Shown here: piece after piece, positions 1-8,676 of the stretch
How the letters are laid out: the number at the start of each line of letters is the position of its first letter
Numbering within the stretch: the stretch's first letter is position 1
DNA from: Bacteroidales bacterium UBA2287
GTDB taxonomy: Bacteria; Bacteroidota; Bacteroidia; Bacteroidales; Tenuifilaceae
Direction: 5' to 3'
Length of the DNA stretch: 42,379 nucleotides
NCBI GenBank assembly: GCA_002345675.1
Contig: DDWL01000047.1
Span: 1-42,379, forward strand
Notes under the pieces: generated by a model
The model's database searches: none
Told to the model about the DNA's origin: nothing
The model's input: only the letters and a program-made list of their open reading frames with translations
Program-made: the position numbers and the translations under genes

Positions 1-121
1 GCCTCTGTGTCTCTGTGGTGAAAAGAGAAATACGTAGCGTCTTTGCGCCGTTGCGTTTAAAAAAGATAAGTAATAGCGTCTTTGCGCCGTTGCGTTTAAA
101 AAAAGTTAATAATAACGAGCA
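1..121. repeat. Intergenic TGCG-rich repeats, two tandem 30-nt copies
   Basis: Positions 35-64 and 74-103 hold the same 30-nt sequence (beginning tagcgtctttgcgccgttgc), a 39-nt period. They follow a related phrase at 1-24 (ctctgtgtctctgtggtg). Similar phrases recur at 14007-14120 and 16915-16941. They do not encode protein and stop 18 nt before the start codon of the next gene. They look like a dispersed, low-complexity intergenic repeat family rather than a CRISPR array: two copies only, and a 9-nt spacer. Confidence 0.75.
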
Positions 122-1162
122 ATGAAAATGCTTAACATCCTAATACGTAAATACCTACTGGTAATCGCCCTGATTATCGGATTTGCGGCTCTGGGCTTTG
201 CTCAGGGAGGGGATGTTGATACCGTGCAGGTATGCACAGGTCAAACTAAAAAGTATGCGGTTGGTGGATATGGTGATTCATTTTTTGATTGGAAAGTTGA
301 AGGAAATAGTAGTTCAAGCACAACTGTGAGTGGTGATACCGTTACAATTACTTGGGGCACTACCCCAGGAACATATATGTTAAAAGTGGTAGAAAAGAAC
401 TTTGGTTGCCACAGCGATACAGTTAAATTGGCGATAAGAGTTCTACAAATACCATCGCTAAACCTCAGTCCATTAGTGCTTCTGTGTACTGGAAAAACCG
501 TTGAGCTCGATCCGGGGGATGGTTTCGACACCTACCTTTGGTCAACTGGCGAAAACACACAAGCAATTACTGTTTCGAGTGCTGGTGAGTATACCGTAAA
601 TGCAAATAGTGTTTGTGGCGAAACAAGCGCTACAGTTGTGGTTAACCTACAGCCACTTCCGGTGGCAAATGCTGGAGACGATGTATATATTGCAGCAGGC
701 GAAAGCGCAACACTCTCGGCCGAACTGTTCCCAAATTACACATACACTTGGGATCCTCCCGAGTGGCTATCGAATGCCGACACGTACACAACAGTGGCAT
801 CGCCCGATGCAACTATCGTGTTTAACCTTACGGTTACCGACATACATGGGTGTACCAACACCGACTTTGTTACAGTTTACGTCGATAACGAAATTCTTAC
901 CATTTACAATGGCTTTACGCCAAATGGCGATGGGTTTAACGATACTTGGGTAATTCGAAATATTGAGCTATTCCCCGATGCTGAAATATCGGTTTACAAC
1001 AGGAGTAGCAATGTGGTTTTCAAAACCGAAGGATACGATAATAGCTGGAATGGAACGCACTATAAAACAGGTCGTAAGTTACCGTTTGGAATCTATTACT
1101 ACGTAATTAGAATTCCTTCGGCAAATAAAACATTTAGGGGATCGGTGAGTATTTTGAGATGA
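122..1162 (+). CDS. Secreted PKD/Ig-like protein with gliding-motility-type (CHU_C) C-terminal domain
   Basis: 346 residues. An N-terminal signal peptide (about residues 1-27, hydrophobic core LLVIALIIGFAALGFA, cleavage near AQ) directs export. Two PKD/Ig-like beta domains follow, the second with the typical YLWSTGENTQAITV pattern at about 137-150. From about residue 255 the protein ends in the gliding-motility-associated C-terminal domain, with GFTPNGDGFNDTW and a closing FGIYYYVIRI segment. In Bacteroidota this domain is a sorting signal for the type IX secretion system, so the protein is probably exported to the cell surface. The next gene, a PorP/SprF protein, is the usual genetic partner of such substrates. 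The substrate or adhesion target cannot be read from sequence. The ATG at 122 is followed by a second ATG two codons later, which could also be used. Confidence 0.85.
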   Translation: MKMLNILIRKYLLVIALIIGFAALGFAQGGDVDTVQVCTGQTKKYAVGGYGDSFFDWKVEGNSSSSTTVSGDTVTITWGTTPGTYMLKVVEKNFGCHSDTVKLAIRVLQIPSLNLSPLVLLCTGKTVELDPGDGFDTYLWSTGENTQAITVSSAGEYTVNANSVCGETSATVVVNLQPLPVANAGDDVYIAAGESATLSAELFPNYTYTWDPPEWLSNADTYTTVASPDATIVFNLTVTDIHGCTNTDFVTVYVDNEILTIYNGFTPNGDGFNDTWVIRNIELFPDAEISVYNRSSNVVFKTEGYDNSWNGTHYKTGRKLPFGIYYYVIRIPSANKTFRGSVSILR

Positions 1163-1405
1163 TGAGGAGAAAGTGAGAAAGTGAGATGAGGAGAATAGTA
1201 AATAGTTGATAGCAAATAGATGATAGCAAATAGCAGAGGGCGGAGTATTCCGTCATTGCGAACGAGGAACGAGTGAAGCAATCTAGTTTAGGGTGAAGTG
1301 AGGCGATTAGGTGAATGGGCGAAAAAAAATAGTAAATAGTAAATAGTTGACAGCAAATATATTGGCAACAACGATTTTAAATTCTATTGTTAATTTGGTT
1401 TAAAG
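1163..1405. repeat. Intergenic repeats between adhesin and PorP/SprF gene
   Basis: This gap holds two kinds of repeated sequence. AT-rich phrases of the form aatagtaaatagttgatagc occur at about 1195-1235 and again at about 1330-1358. A 34-nt phrase at 1252-1285, beginning cgtcattgcgaacgaggaac, matches a motif I recall from intergenic regions of many bacterial genomes; that is memory, not a search. No gene or clear terminator is visible. Confidence 0.6.
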
Positions 1406-2347
1406 ATGAAAAGGGTAATACTACTAACATACTGCGTTGTTTTTTCGTTTGCACTGCAAGCACAGGAACTTCCTTTGCTTAGTCAGCGCATTTTCGATGC
1501 TCAGTACATAAACCCTGGAGTAGTTGGAGCTCGCGAGCTAATGGAGGTAACGGCTCATCATCGTAGTCAGTGGGTTGGATTTGCCGGAGCGCCTCACACA
1601 CAGGTTGTGTCGGTAAATGCTCCTGTAGGAAAGCGATTGGGTTTAGGTGGTTTTGCCGTAAACGATATTGCAGGGCCATCGCGAAATTTAGGCTTTGGTC
1701 TTACCTACGCTTACCACTTAGGTTTTAAAAAATACAATATTGGGCTTGGCATTTCGGCAGGTTTAATGCGTTACCAGTTCGATGGAGGTATGCTAAATAT
1801 GCCCGATGTTGGCGATCCGCTGTGGACTGGTGCTTTACTTTCGAGCAGTTGGACACCTGAGTTTTCGGTTGGCGCTTTTTCGTATAATAAGCGAAGGTAT
1901 TTTGGCCTTTCGTTTGCGCAGCTAATAAATATAATGCATTCAACAGTCGGTCAACTCGAACTGCAACCTAATCAACGTGCACATTTTATTGCAGGATACG
2001 ATATAATACACGAGAAGCAAATGGTACTAACCCCTTCGCTGTTTTTAACTGCATCGTTACAAGCCAATTTTACTGCCGAAGCGGGCATTACTGCCTCGGT
2101 TTACGAAATTCTAATTGCTGGCGTTTACTATCGCTATAACGATGCCTTTGTTGCCATGGTAGGCGCAAAAATGTTAAAAAATATTTCGGTGGTTTACTCG
2201 TACGATTATGTTTACACTGGCGCTGGCTTGCTAAGTGGAGGTAGCCATGAAGTGGTTGTGCAGGTTGCATTTAATGCTCGTCAGCAAAGGGTTTGCCCCG
2301 TTTATAAAAAAATTCTCGATAAAAAACGAAGAACTTGGAAGTACTAA
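1406..2347 (+). CDS. PorP/SprF family type IX secretion membrane protein
   Basis: 313 residues. A cleavable signal peptide (residues 1-19, ending in ALQAQ) precedes the family opening LPLLSQRIFDAQYINPGVVG, in which the conserved YINPG motif is visible. The rest is a run of beta-strand pairs with glycine-rich turns (RLGLGGFAVND, YNIGLGISAGL, VGAKML), as expected for an outer-membrane barrel. The C-terminus VVVQVAFN matches the family's final strand. PorP/SprF proteins sit in the outer membrane and help secrete or anchor a partner with a CHU_C domain; the preceding gene is such a partner. In Flavobacterium the analogous pair is SprB-SprF. The 244-nt gap to the upstream gene is repeat-filled, so co-transcription is uncertain. 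Confidence 0.9.
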   Translation: MKRVILLTYCVVFSFALQAQELPLLSQRIFDAQYINPGVVGARELMEVTAHHRSQWVGFAGAPHTQVVSVNAPVGKRLGLGGFAVNDIAGPSRNLGFGLTYAYHLGFKKYNIGLGISAGLMRYQFDGGMLNMPDVGDPLWTGALLSSSWTPEFSVGAFSYNKRRYFGLSFAQLINIMHSTVGQLELQPNQRAHFIAGYDIIHEKQMVLTPSLFLTASLQANFTAEAGITASVYEILIAGVYYRYNDAFVAMVGAKMLKNISVVYSYDYVYTGAGLLSGGSHEVVVQVAFNARQQRVCPVYKKILDKKRRTWKY

Positions 2348-2622
2348 ATAGTTCTTATAAATTTAAAATTTACCCCCACAAATTAGCAGTAACTTTATTG
2401 ACTTTTTTAATTTATTCAATTGAAGCATCGTTTTTCGAAAACGATTGAAATTTTGAGTCAATTCCACATAAAAGCTAAATGCTTTGCTTCAATTCCTCAA
2501 TTTTTCCATATCTTGCCTATTATTTTTTGAAATCAAGTTGCTTTAAATTAAGTAGTTCGTTTAAAAACACACGTTTTAAAAAGAAAAAACTTCTTTTTGT
2601 AAACCTCGAAAATTTATTTTTT

Positions 2623-3393
2623 ATGGAGTACTCTACAATTAAATTCGAACAGTTCGGTGGCGTTGGCATACTAACTATTACCCGACCCGAAGCCTTAAAT
2701 GCTCTTAATAATCAGTTTTTTAGCGACTTTAATAAATTCCTTCAATCGCTACAGTTGAAAAACGATATTCTTGTATTAATTATTACTGGCGAAGGAAAAG
2801 CATTTGTTGCTGGTGCCGATATTGCCGAAATGCAAAAAATGAACGTGCCAGAGGGTTACGATTTTTCAAAAAAGGGTCAAGACGCTTTTGGGGCTCTCGA
2901 AAACCTTGAAATTCCTGTAATTGCTGCTGTTAATGGCTTTGCTCTTGGTGGTGGTTGCGAACTTGCCATGGCCTGCGACTTTCGAATTGCAAGCACTAAA
3001 GCTAAACTTGGGTTGCCCGAGGTAAGCTTAGGATTAATACCGGGTTATGGTGGAACCCAACGACTTGCACGATTGGTTGGGCTTGGAAATGCACTTTTCC
3101 TTACCCTTACAGGTCAAATGATTGATGCCCAAGAAGCATACAGGTTAGGTTTAGTGCAAAAATTATTTGAACCCGAATTTCTACTCGATGAAGTGAAAAT
3201 AATAGCTGAAAAAATTGCCCAACAAGGACCTAATGCTGTAAAAGCTGCCAAAATGGCTATTCGTAAAGGTTTTAAAACCGAAATCGATAAAGGTTTCGAT
3301 ATTGAAAGCAGTGCTTTCTCAAAACTCTTTGAGCAAGATGGCGTTGAGGGTATGAAGGCTTTTATTGAAAAGAGAAAACCCGAATGGAAGTAA
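2623..3393 (+). CDS. Enoyl-CoA hydratase (crotonase family)
   Basis: 256 residues from the ATG at 2623. An in-frame reading extends upstream to 2479, but that extension is AT-rich and lysine/phenylalanine-rich with no family similarity, while MEYSTIKFEQF matches the usual crotonase start and length. The oxyanion-hole and catalytic segments are intact: GKAFVAGADIAEM (58-70), FALGGGCELAMACD with Glu113, and LPEVSLGLIPGYGGTQRL with Glu133. These two glutamates correspond to the water-activating pair of mammalian crotonase. It hydrates 2-enoyl-CoA such as crotonyl-CoA to the (S)-3-hydroxyacyl-CoA. It opens a five-gene operon with short gaps (34-59 nt) whose other members supply the remaining beta-oxidation steps. 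Confidence 0.93.
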   Translation: MEYSTIKFEQFGGVGILTITRPEALNALNNQFFSDFNKFLQSLQLKNDILVLIITGEGKAFVAGADIAEMQKMNVPEGYDFSKKGQDAFGALENLEIPVIAAVNGFALGGGCELAMACDFRIASTKAKLGLPEVSLGLIPGYGGTQRLARLVGLGNALFLTLTGQMIDAQEAYRLGLVQKLFEPEFLLDEVKIIAEKIAQQGPNAVKAAKMAIRKGFKTEIDKGFDIESSAFSKLFEQDGVEGMKAFIEKRKPEWK

Positions 3394-3427
3394 ACTCACA
3401 AGTAAATAACTTTTAATTATAATAAGT

Positions 3428-4762
3428 ATGTACAACGAACGATTACAAAATGTTTCGGTGCTTGGAGCCGCTGGTAAAATGGGATCGGGTATTCTGCTGC
3501 TAACAGCAGTTGAAATGGCCGACTTGCAGTTAAAACCCGAAAATAAAAACAAGTCGTTTTGCCTAAATGCAATCGATGTTTCGCCACAAGCACTTACTGG
3601 TCTTTATGGCTATTTAAAGTCGCAGCTTAAAAAAATTGCCGAGAAAAAGTTAATCCAACTTCGCGAGGTTTATAAGGAAAATAGGGAACTTATTGAAAAC
3701 TCCGAAATAATTGACCAGTACGTCGACGACGTATTAAAACTTGTACTTTTCAGCACTAAAGTAGAATCGACCTACGAGTCGTCCATAATTTTTGAAGCTA
3801 TTGTCGAAAATTCCGATATTAAGGTTGCCACTTTTAAGCAAATACTTGCAAACAGTAAAAAAGATCCTTGGTTTTTAACCAATACTTCATCGGTTCCAAT
3901 TGGCGAACTCGACGAAAAGGCCGAAATGAAAGGTAAAATACTTGGATTTCACTTTTACAATCCCCCTGCAGTTCAAAAATTAGTTGAACTAATAACAACC
4001 AAGAACACTAACCCTGAACTAATCGAATTCTCGAAAATTTACGCCAAGAATCTTCGAAAAGTACTGGTTCCCTCCAACGACTTTGCAGGTTTTATAGGCA
4101 ATGGACATTTTATGAGGGATATGCTTTTTGGCATTAAGCAAGCAACCCAGCTTTCGAAGGAAATGTCGCTTCCCGAAGCAATTTATGCAGTAAATAGGGT
4201 AAGCCAAGACTTTTTGATTCGCCCAATGGGAATTTTTCAGTTAATGGATTATGTAGGTGTTGATGTTTGCCAAAAAATTCTAATAGTAATGAGTTCTCGC
4301 TTAAATAAAAGCGAACTACATAGCGACTTAATTGATAAACTGATAAGTTTAGATATTAAGGGTGGACAGAACTCCGATGGCTCCCAAAAGCCTGGTATAC
4401 TAAAATACGAAAAAGGTAAACCAGTTGCCATTTATTCAATCGATAAAAAGGAGTATGTGCCAATCGAATCGTTCCAAAAAAATGTTGATGCGAAGTTAGG
4501 ACAACTTCCAGCATCGCATAAACCTTGGAAGGATATTGTTGGAAATAAGCAAAAGGAGAGCCTACTTGTTGGCTATTTTAAAGAATTAAAATCGATGAGC
4601 ACCATTGGTGCATCTTTAGCGAAAGAGTACCATTTGAGTTCGAAAAACATTGGACTGGAGTTAGTAAGCGACAAAATTTCCGACAATGCCGACAATGTTA
4701 ACACTGTAATGCTAACTGGTTTTTTCCATGCATATGGCCCAATTAACAGTTACCTCGATTAA
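3428..4762 (+). CDS. 3-hydroxyacyl-CoA dehydrogenase, NAD-binding
   Basis: 444 residues. The Rossmann nucleotide-binding motif is VLGAAGKMGSG (11-21), with an alanine inside the usual GxGxxG. The catalytic region TNTSSVPIGEL (151-161) and LGFHFYNPPAVQKLVELI (172-189) carries the family's Ser, His175 and Glu187. A C-terminal helical dimerisation/substrate domain follows (around PMGIFQLMDYVGVDVCQKIL). At 444 residues it is longer than the classical ~290-residue enzyme. The extra ~150 C-terminal residues resemble a second 3HCDH C-terminal domain, as seen in the long Bacteroidota forms. It oxidises (S)-3-hydroxyacyl-CoA to 3-oxoacyl-CoA with NAD+. It lies 34 nt after the hydratase and 32 nt before the thiolase, so channelled operation is likely. 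Confidence 0.9.
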   Translation: MYNERLQNVSVLGAAGKMGSGILLLTAVEMADLQLKPENKNKSFCLNAIDVSPQALTGLYGYLKSQLKKIAEKKLIQLREVYKENRELIENSEIIDQYVDDVLKLVLFSTKVESTYESSIIFEAIVENSDIKVATFKQILANSKKDPWFLTNTSSVPIGELDEKAEMKGKILGFHFYNPPAVQKLVELITTKNTNPELIEFSKIYAKNLRKVLVPSNDFAGFIGNGHFMRDMLFGIKQATQLSKEMSLPEAIYAVNRVSQDFLIRPMGIFQLMDYVGVDVCQKILIVMSSRLNKSELHSDLIDKLISLDIKGGQNSDGSQKPGILKYEKGKPVAIYSIDKKEYVPIESFQKNVDAKLGQLPASHKPWKDIVGNKQKESLLVGYFKELKSMSTIGASLAKEYHLSSKNIGLELVSDKISDNADNVNTVMLTGFFHAYGPINSYLD

Positions 4763-4794
4763 AACAACATCAATTTATTGAAAAAGCATTAGTT

Positions 4795-6030
4795 ATGAGA
4801 CGAAAAGTATATATGACTGCCGGATATAACACCATTTCTCTTGGCTCCGGACGAAAAGAGTTTAACCCAAAGAAACCTCGACCAGGAATTGAGCATTACA
4901 TTAAGGAGGCTGGACAAGCAACATTAAAAATGGTTGGTGGTGCAAAGAATGTTGACGAAAGCGTTATTGGCAACTTTATGTCGTCGCGCTTTGTAAAACA
5001 GGCTCATTTAGGCGCTTTTGCGCCTATGATTGACGAGGGGCTAAAGCATAAACCTTCGCTTAGCGTCGAGGGAGCATGCGCATCGGGAGGTTTAGCGCTA
5101 ACATCAGGTATTCGCTCGGTACTTGCCGAAACAGCCGATGTTGTTCTTGCCATTGGGGTTGAGGTGCAAAATACCGTAAAAGCAATTTATGGCGCCGACA
5201 TTCTTGCTGGTGCTGGCTGGTTTGCCGATCGTAAAGATGGCCATGCCTATTTCTTCCCAGGTCAGTTTAGCAATAGGGCAGGTGCGTACTTCGAAAAGTA
5301 TGGTCGCGAAAAAACCCGACAAGCATTTGCCGTTTGGTTTAAAAACGCCATCGAAAATGCAAGGCTTTGCCCTACAGCTCAGGAGTACGAAAATAAAGTT
5401 GAAGATTTAATTGGGTTGGCTTTAACCGAGCCAAATCCTAAGGGGTTTACCGATCACTTAAATGTATTCGATTGCTCTAAGGTTTCCGACGGGGCTTCGT
5501 CAATTGCAATTCTTTCCGAAGAAGGTTTGGCAAAAGCAGGTATACCCAAAAGCGAAGCTGTTGAAATTGTTGGCTGGGCTTTGGTAACCGACGATATTAC
5601 TAAGCAACCCGAAGATCCAACAGTTCTTTCCACCGTTGGTCAAGCTGCAAAAAAAGCATTGGCCAATGCTAAAATTACTGTAAACGATTTGGCAACCATT
5701 GAAATGCACGACTGCTTTTCGGTAGCTGGATTACTAACTGTTGAGGCCTTAGGTCTTGCTAAACCCGGCGAAGGTGCCGATTACATAATAAATGGAAATA
5801 CTGCCCGTAACGGAAAACTGCCTTTCAATACAACTGGCGGACTTATTGGCTGGGGACACCCAACGGGTGGTACTGGTGTTCACCAAGCAGTTACTATTTG
5901 GGAACAGTTAACTGGCAAAGCGGGTGCTGCACAAATTACAATTCCTCAAAACCGATCGTATGGTATGACCCTAAATATGGGTGGCGACGATAAAACTGTG
6001 GTAGCCATTGTTTACAAGAGAGCAGAGTAA
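4795..6030 (+). CDS. Thiolase of the SCP2/SCP-x type (acetyl-CoA acyltransferase)
   Basis: 411 residues. The nucleophilic cysteine lies in SVEGACASGGLAL (Cys95). The HDCF fingerprint of the SCP2-thiolase branch is at 305-308, and GGLIGWGHPTGGTG (348-361) supplies His355. The C-terminal CxG motif of classical thiolases is absent; the corresponding region reads LNMGGDD. This loss is characteristic of the SCP2 branch, where the HDCF cysteine is thought to take over. It cleaves 3-oxoacyl-CoA (for example acetoacetyl-CoA) with CoA to release acetyl-CoA, or runs in reverse. Either the ATG at 4795 or the one six codons later (MTAGYN) could be the start; the latter would begin at the usual family N-terminus. 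Confidence 0.9.
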   Translation: MRRKVYMTAGYNTISLGSGRKEFNPKKPRPGIEHYIKEAGQATLKMVGGAKNVDESVIGNFMSSRFVKQAHLGAFAPMIDEGLKHKPSLSVEGACASGGLALTSGIRSVLAETADVVLAIGVEVQNTVKAIYGADILAGAGWFADRKDGHAYFFPGQFSNRAGAYFEKYGREKTRQAFAVWFKNAIENARLCPTAQEYENKVEDLIGLALTEPNPKGFTDHLNVFDCSKVSDGASSIAILSEEGLAKAGIPKSEAVEIVGWALVTDDITKQPEDPTVLSTVGQAAKKALANAKITVNDLATIEMHDCFSVAGLLTVEALGLAKPGEGADYIINGNTARNGKLPFNTTGGLIGWGHPTGGTGVHQAVTIWEQLTGKAGAAQITIPQNRSYGMTLNMGGDDKTVVAIVYKRAE

Positions 6031-6089
6031 TGCCTAACAGGTTTGTCGAACTAAAAAGAAGTTCTAACTACAATTAAATATAAAGAAGC

Positions 6090-7232
6090 ATGAACTTTAC
6101 CTATACCGAAGAGCAGCTTATGATTAAGCAAGCCGCTCGCGATTATGCTCAACGAGAACTTTTTAAGGACGTAATTGCCCGCGATGCAGGTGGAATTTAT
6201 CCAACCGAGCATATTAAAAATATAGCACAGTTGGGTTTCTTTGGAATGCTAATTAGCCCAGAGTACGGTGGAGTTGGTCTCGATAATATTTCGTATACAC
6301 TAGCTCTCGAGGAGATTTCGAAAGTCGATGCATCCATTTCGGTAATCATGTCGGTTCACAACTCGCTTACAGCATATGGTATTCAAACTTTTGGGTCTGA
6401 ACTTCAAAAGAAGAAGTACCTACCATCAATGGCTAGCGGCGAAAAAATAGGTGCTTTTTTACTCAGCGAACCCGATGCTGGCTCCGACGCTTCGTTTCAA
6501 AAAACAACAGCAGTTAATAAAGGTGACCATTATCTTGTAAACGGAATAAAAAACTGGATTACTAGCGCCAATACCGCTGGCGTGTATATGCTTTTTGCCC
6601 AAACCTATCCCGAAAAGAGCAATAAGGGCATAAATGCATTTATTATCGAGAGAAATACAAAGGGAATTTCGCTTGGCCCTCACGAAGACAAAATGGGCAT
6701 GCGAAGTTCCGACACCCATTCGGTAATGTTTACCGATGTTATAATTCCTAAGGAAAACCGAATTGGCGACGATGGTCAAGGCTTTAAAATAGCTATGAAA
6801 CTTCTCGAAGGTGGCCGCATCGGTATTTCGTCGCAAGCCCTTGGAATTGCTGGTGGCGCCTACGAACTTGCATTAAAGTACGCCAAGGTTCGTAAAACAT
6901 TTGGAACTGAAATCGTAAACCACCAGGCAATTGCTTTTAAACTAGCCGACATGGCAACCGAAATTGAGGCTGCCCGGTTACTTGTGCACAAAGCTGCATG
7001 GCTAAAGGATAACCACGAGCCATTTGGCACTGCAAGCGCTTTTGCCAAACTTTTTGCCACCGATGTGGCAATGAAAGTTACTACCGAAGCTGTTCAAATA
7101 CATGGAGGTTACGGCTACGTTAAGGAGTACCATGTTGAACGCCTTATGAGAGAAGCAAAACTCACCCAAATTTACGAGGGCACCTCCGAAATTCAACGTT
7201 TAATTATTGCACGAAGCATTTCAAAAGAGTAA
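6090..7232 (+). CDS. Acyl-CoA dehydrogenase, short-chain (butyryl-CoA dehydrogenase-like)
   Basis: 380 residues, a full-length acyl-CoA dehydrogenase. The first signature is LLSEPDAGSDASFQ (124-137). The second is the C-terminal IHGGYGYVKEYHVERLMREA (337-356). The catalytic base is Glu363 in YEGTSEIQRL, the position used by short-chain and butyryl-CoA dehydrogenases. The FAD-binding arginine is in VRKTFG (267-272). It oxidises a saturated acyl-CoA to the 2-enoyl-CoA, passing electrons to an electron-transfer flavoprotein not encoded in this window. In a fermenter the same enzyme can run towards butyryl-CoA with crotonyl-CoA as acceptor. It follows the thiolase by 59 nt and precedes a second, glutaryl-CoA-type dehydrogenase by 50 nt. 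Confidence 0.92.
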   Translation: MNFTYTEEQLMIKQAARDYAQRELFKDVIARDAGGIYPTEHIKNIAQLGFFGMLISPEYGGVGLDNISYTLALEEISKVDASISVIMSVHNSLTAYGIQTFGSELQKKKYLPSMASGEKIGAFLLSEPDAGSDASFQKTTAVNKGDHYLVNGIKNWITSANTAGVYMLFAQTYPEKSNKGINAFIIERNTKGISLGPHEDKMGMRSSDTHSVMFTDVIIPKENRIGDDGQGFKIAMKLLEGGRIGISSQALGIAGGAYELALKYAKVRKTFGTEIVNHQAIAFKLADMATEIEAARLLVHKAAWLKDNHEPFGTASAFAKLFATDVAMKVTTEAVQIHGGYGYVKEYHVERLMREAKLTQIYEGTSEIQRLIIARSISKE

Positions 7233-7282
7233 AAACCATAAACCAAATAAGAACCAATAAAACAACTAAAAACAAATACGTT

Positions 7283-8464
7283 ATGTCAGCAACTGTCCAA
7301 TTTACAATGCCCGACCACTACATGGTCGATGAACTTTTTACCGACGAGCAAATTCTTGTTCGTAATTCGACCCGAGACTGGGTGAATCGTGCTGTTAAGC
7401 CAGTTATTGAGGATTACTGTAATAAATCGGAATTCCCAATGCATCTTGTTAAAGAGATGGGCGAGATGGGAATTTTTGGTCCATTTATCCCAACTGAGTA
7501 TGGTGGTGCAGGTATGGATCACACTTCTTACGGTTTAATTATGCAAGAACTTGAGCGTGGCGATTCGGGTGTACGCTCAATGGCTTCGGTACAAACTTCG
7601 CTTGTTATGTTTCCCATTTTTGCTTTTGGAAGCGAGGAGCAAAAACGTAAGTATCTACCAAAACTTGCTGCTGGCGAAATAATTGGCTGTTTTGGCCTTA
7701 CCGAACCCGATCAGGGATCCGATCCAGGTGGTATGAAAACTCGTGTTAAAGATATGGGCGACCACTATCTTCTTAACGGGGCAAAAATGTGGATTACAAA
7801 TTCTACCATTGCCGACATTGCTATTGTTTGGGCAAAGGACGAAGAGGGAGTTGTACTTGGAATGATTGTTGAAAAGGGTTGGGCTGGATTAACAGCTCCC
7901 GAAACTCACGGTAAATGGTCGTTGCGCGCTTCGGTTACAGGAGAACTTGTTTTCGATAATGTTAAGGTACCCAAGGAGTTTGTTTTACCCAATATAAAGG
8001 GATTAAAAGGGCCACTTAATTGTCTAAACTCTGCCCGTTACGGTATTGCTTGGGGTGCAGTTGGAGCAGCAATGGATTGCTACGATGCAGCTTTGAGGTA
8101 TGCGTTAGAGCGTAAACAATTTGGAAAACCTATAGCAGGTTTCCAACTTCAGCAAAAGAAACTAGCCGAAGCTTTAACCGAAATTACAAAGGCTCAACTT
8201 CTTTCATGGAGACTTGGTGCTTTAAAGGATAAAGGAACTGTAACTCCTGCGCAAGTTTCAATGGCTAAGCGAAACAATGTTGATATGGCTTTACATATTG
8301 CCCGCGAAACTCGTCAAATACTTGGTGCTATGGGTATTACAAACGATTTTCCAATGATGCGCCATATGATGAACCTCGAATCGGTGATTACATACGAAGG
8401 AACTCACGACGTACATTTGCTAATTACAGGTCACGCTATTACAGGAATTGAGGCATTTAGGTAG
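7283..8464 (+). CDS. Acyl-CoA dehydrogenase of the glutaryl-CoA dehydrogenase type
   Basis: 393 residues. It resembles glutaryl-CoA dehydrogenase more than generic acyl-CoA dehydrogenases. It has ELERGDSGVRSMASVQTSL (89-107), whose Arg98 matches the arginine that binds the substrate's free carboxylate. It also has FGLTEPDQGSDPGGM (137-151), ARYGIAWGAVGAAMDCYDAA, and the C-terminal TYEGTHDVHLL with catalytic Glu372, then GHAITGIEAF. The tyrosine just before the glutamate is, as I recall, kept in decarboxylating enzymes and lost in non-decarboxylating ones. Expected reaction: glutaryl-CoA to crotonyl-CoA plus CO2, with electrons to ETF. The hydratase, dehydrogenase and thiolase upstream would take crotonyl-CoA to two acetyl-CoA. 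A strong terminator follows 20 nt after the stop. Confidence 0.85.
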   Translation: MSATVQFTMPDHYMVDELFTDEQILVRNSTRDWVNRAVKPVIEDYCNKSEFPMHLVKEMGEMGIFGPFIPTEYGGAGMDHTSYGLIMQELERGDSGVRSMASVQTSLVMFPIFAFGSEEQKRKYLPKLAAGEIIGCFGLTEPDQGSDPGGMKTRVKDMGDHYLLNGAKMWITNSTIADIAIVWAKDEEGVVLGMIVEKGWAGLTAPETHGKWSLRASVTGELVFDNVKVPKEFVLPNIKGLKGPLNCLNSARYGIAWGAVGAAMDCYDAALRYALERKQFGKPIAGFQLQQKKLAEALTEITKAQLLSWRLGALKDKGTVTPAQVSMAKRNNVDMALHIARETRQILGAMGITNDFPMMRHMMNLESVITYEGTHDVHLLITGHAITGIEAFR

Positions 8465-8483
8465 TATTTACAAATATTTTTTG

Positions 8484-8518
8484 AAAGGCTGTCCGTTTTT
8501 TTAAGGACAGCCTTTTTT
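8484..8518 (+). terminator. Rho-independent terminator of the acyl-CoA operon
   Basis: An 11-bp perfect stem, aaaggctgtcc (8484-8494) with ggacagccttt (8505-8515), a 10-nt loop, and a run of six T at 8513-8518. It sits 20 nt after the stop of the glutaryl-CoA-dehydrogenase-like gene and separates this operon from the next one. Confidence 0.92.
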
Positions 8519-8676
8519 GTCCAATGTTTACTAAGTTTCGAAGAAATAGAAAACACTGCCTTTGTTTGAAAAAATAGCCGAAATAAGCAAAATACTGATA
8601 TTATTCATTCTTTGATTAGAAGAATTCGCTAACTTGCGTGCCCATATAACTAATCCATTTAATTCTCTATAATATT

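Noticed and set aside
35..103. CRISPR array
   Set aside because: Only two units with a 9-nt gap between them, no cas genes, and the repeat text recurs elsewhere as a dispersed intergenic motif.
1099..1281. 60-residue minus-strand protein over the end of the adhesin gene
   Set aside because: Shadow frame antisense to the C-terminal domain and running into the repeat region.
2479..2622. N-terminal extension of the enoyl-CoA hydratase
   Set aside because: AT-rich, Lys/Phe-rich leader with no family similarity; the ATG at 2623 gives the normal length.
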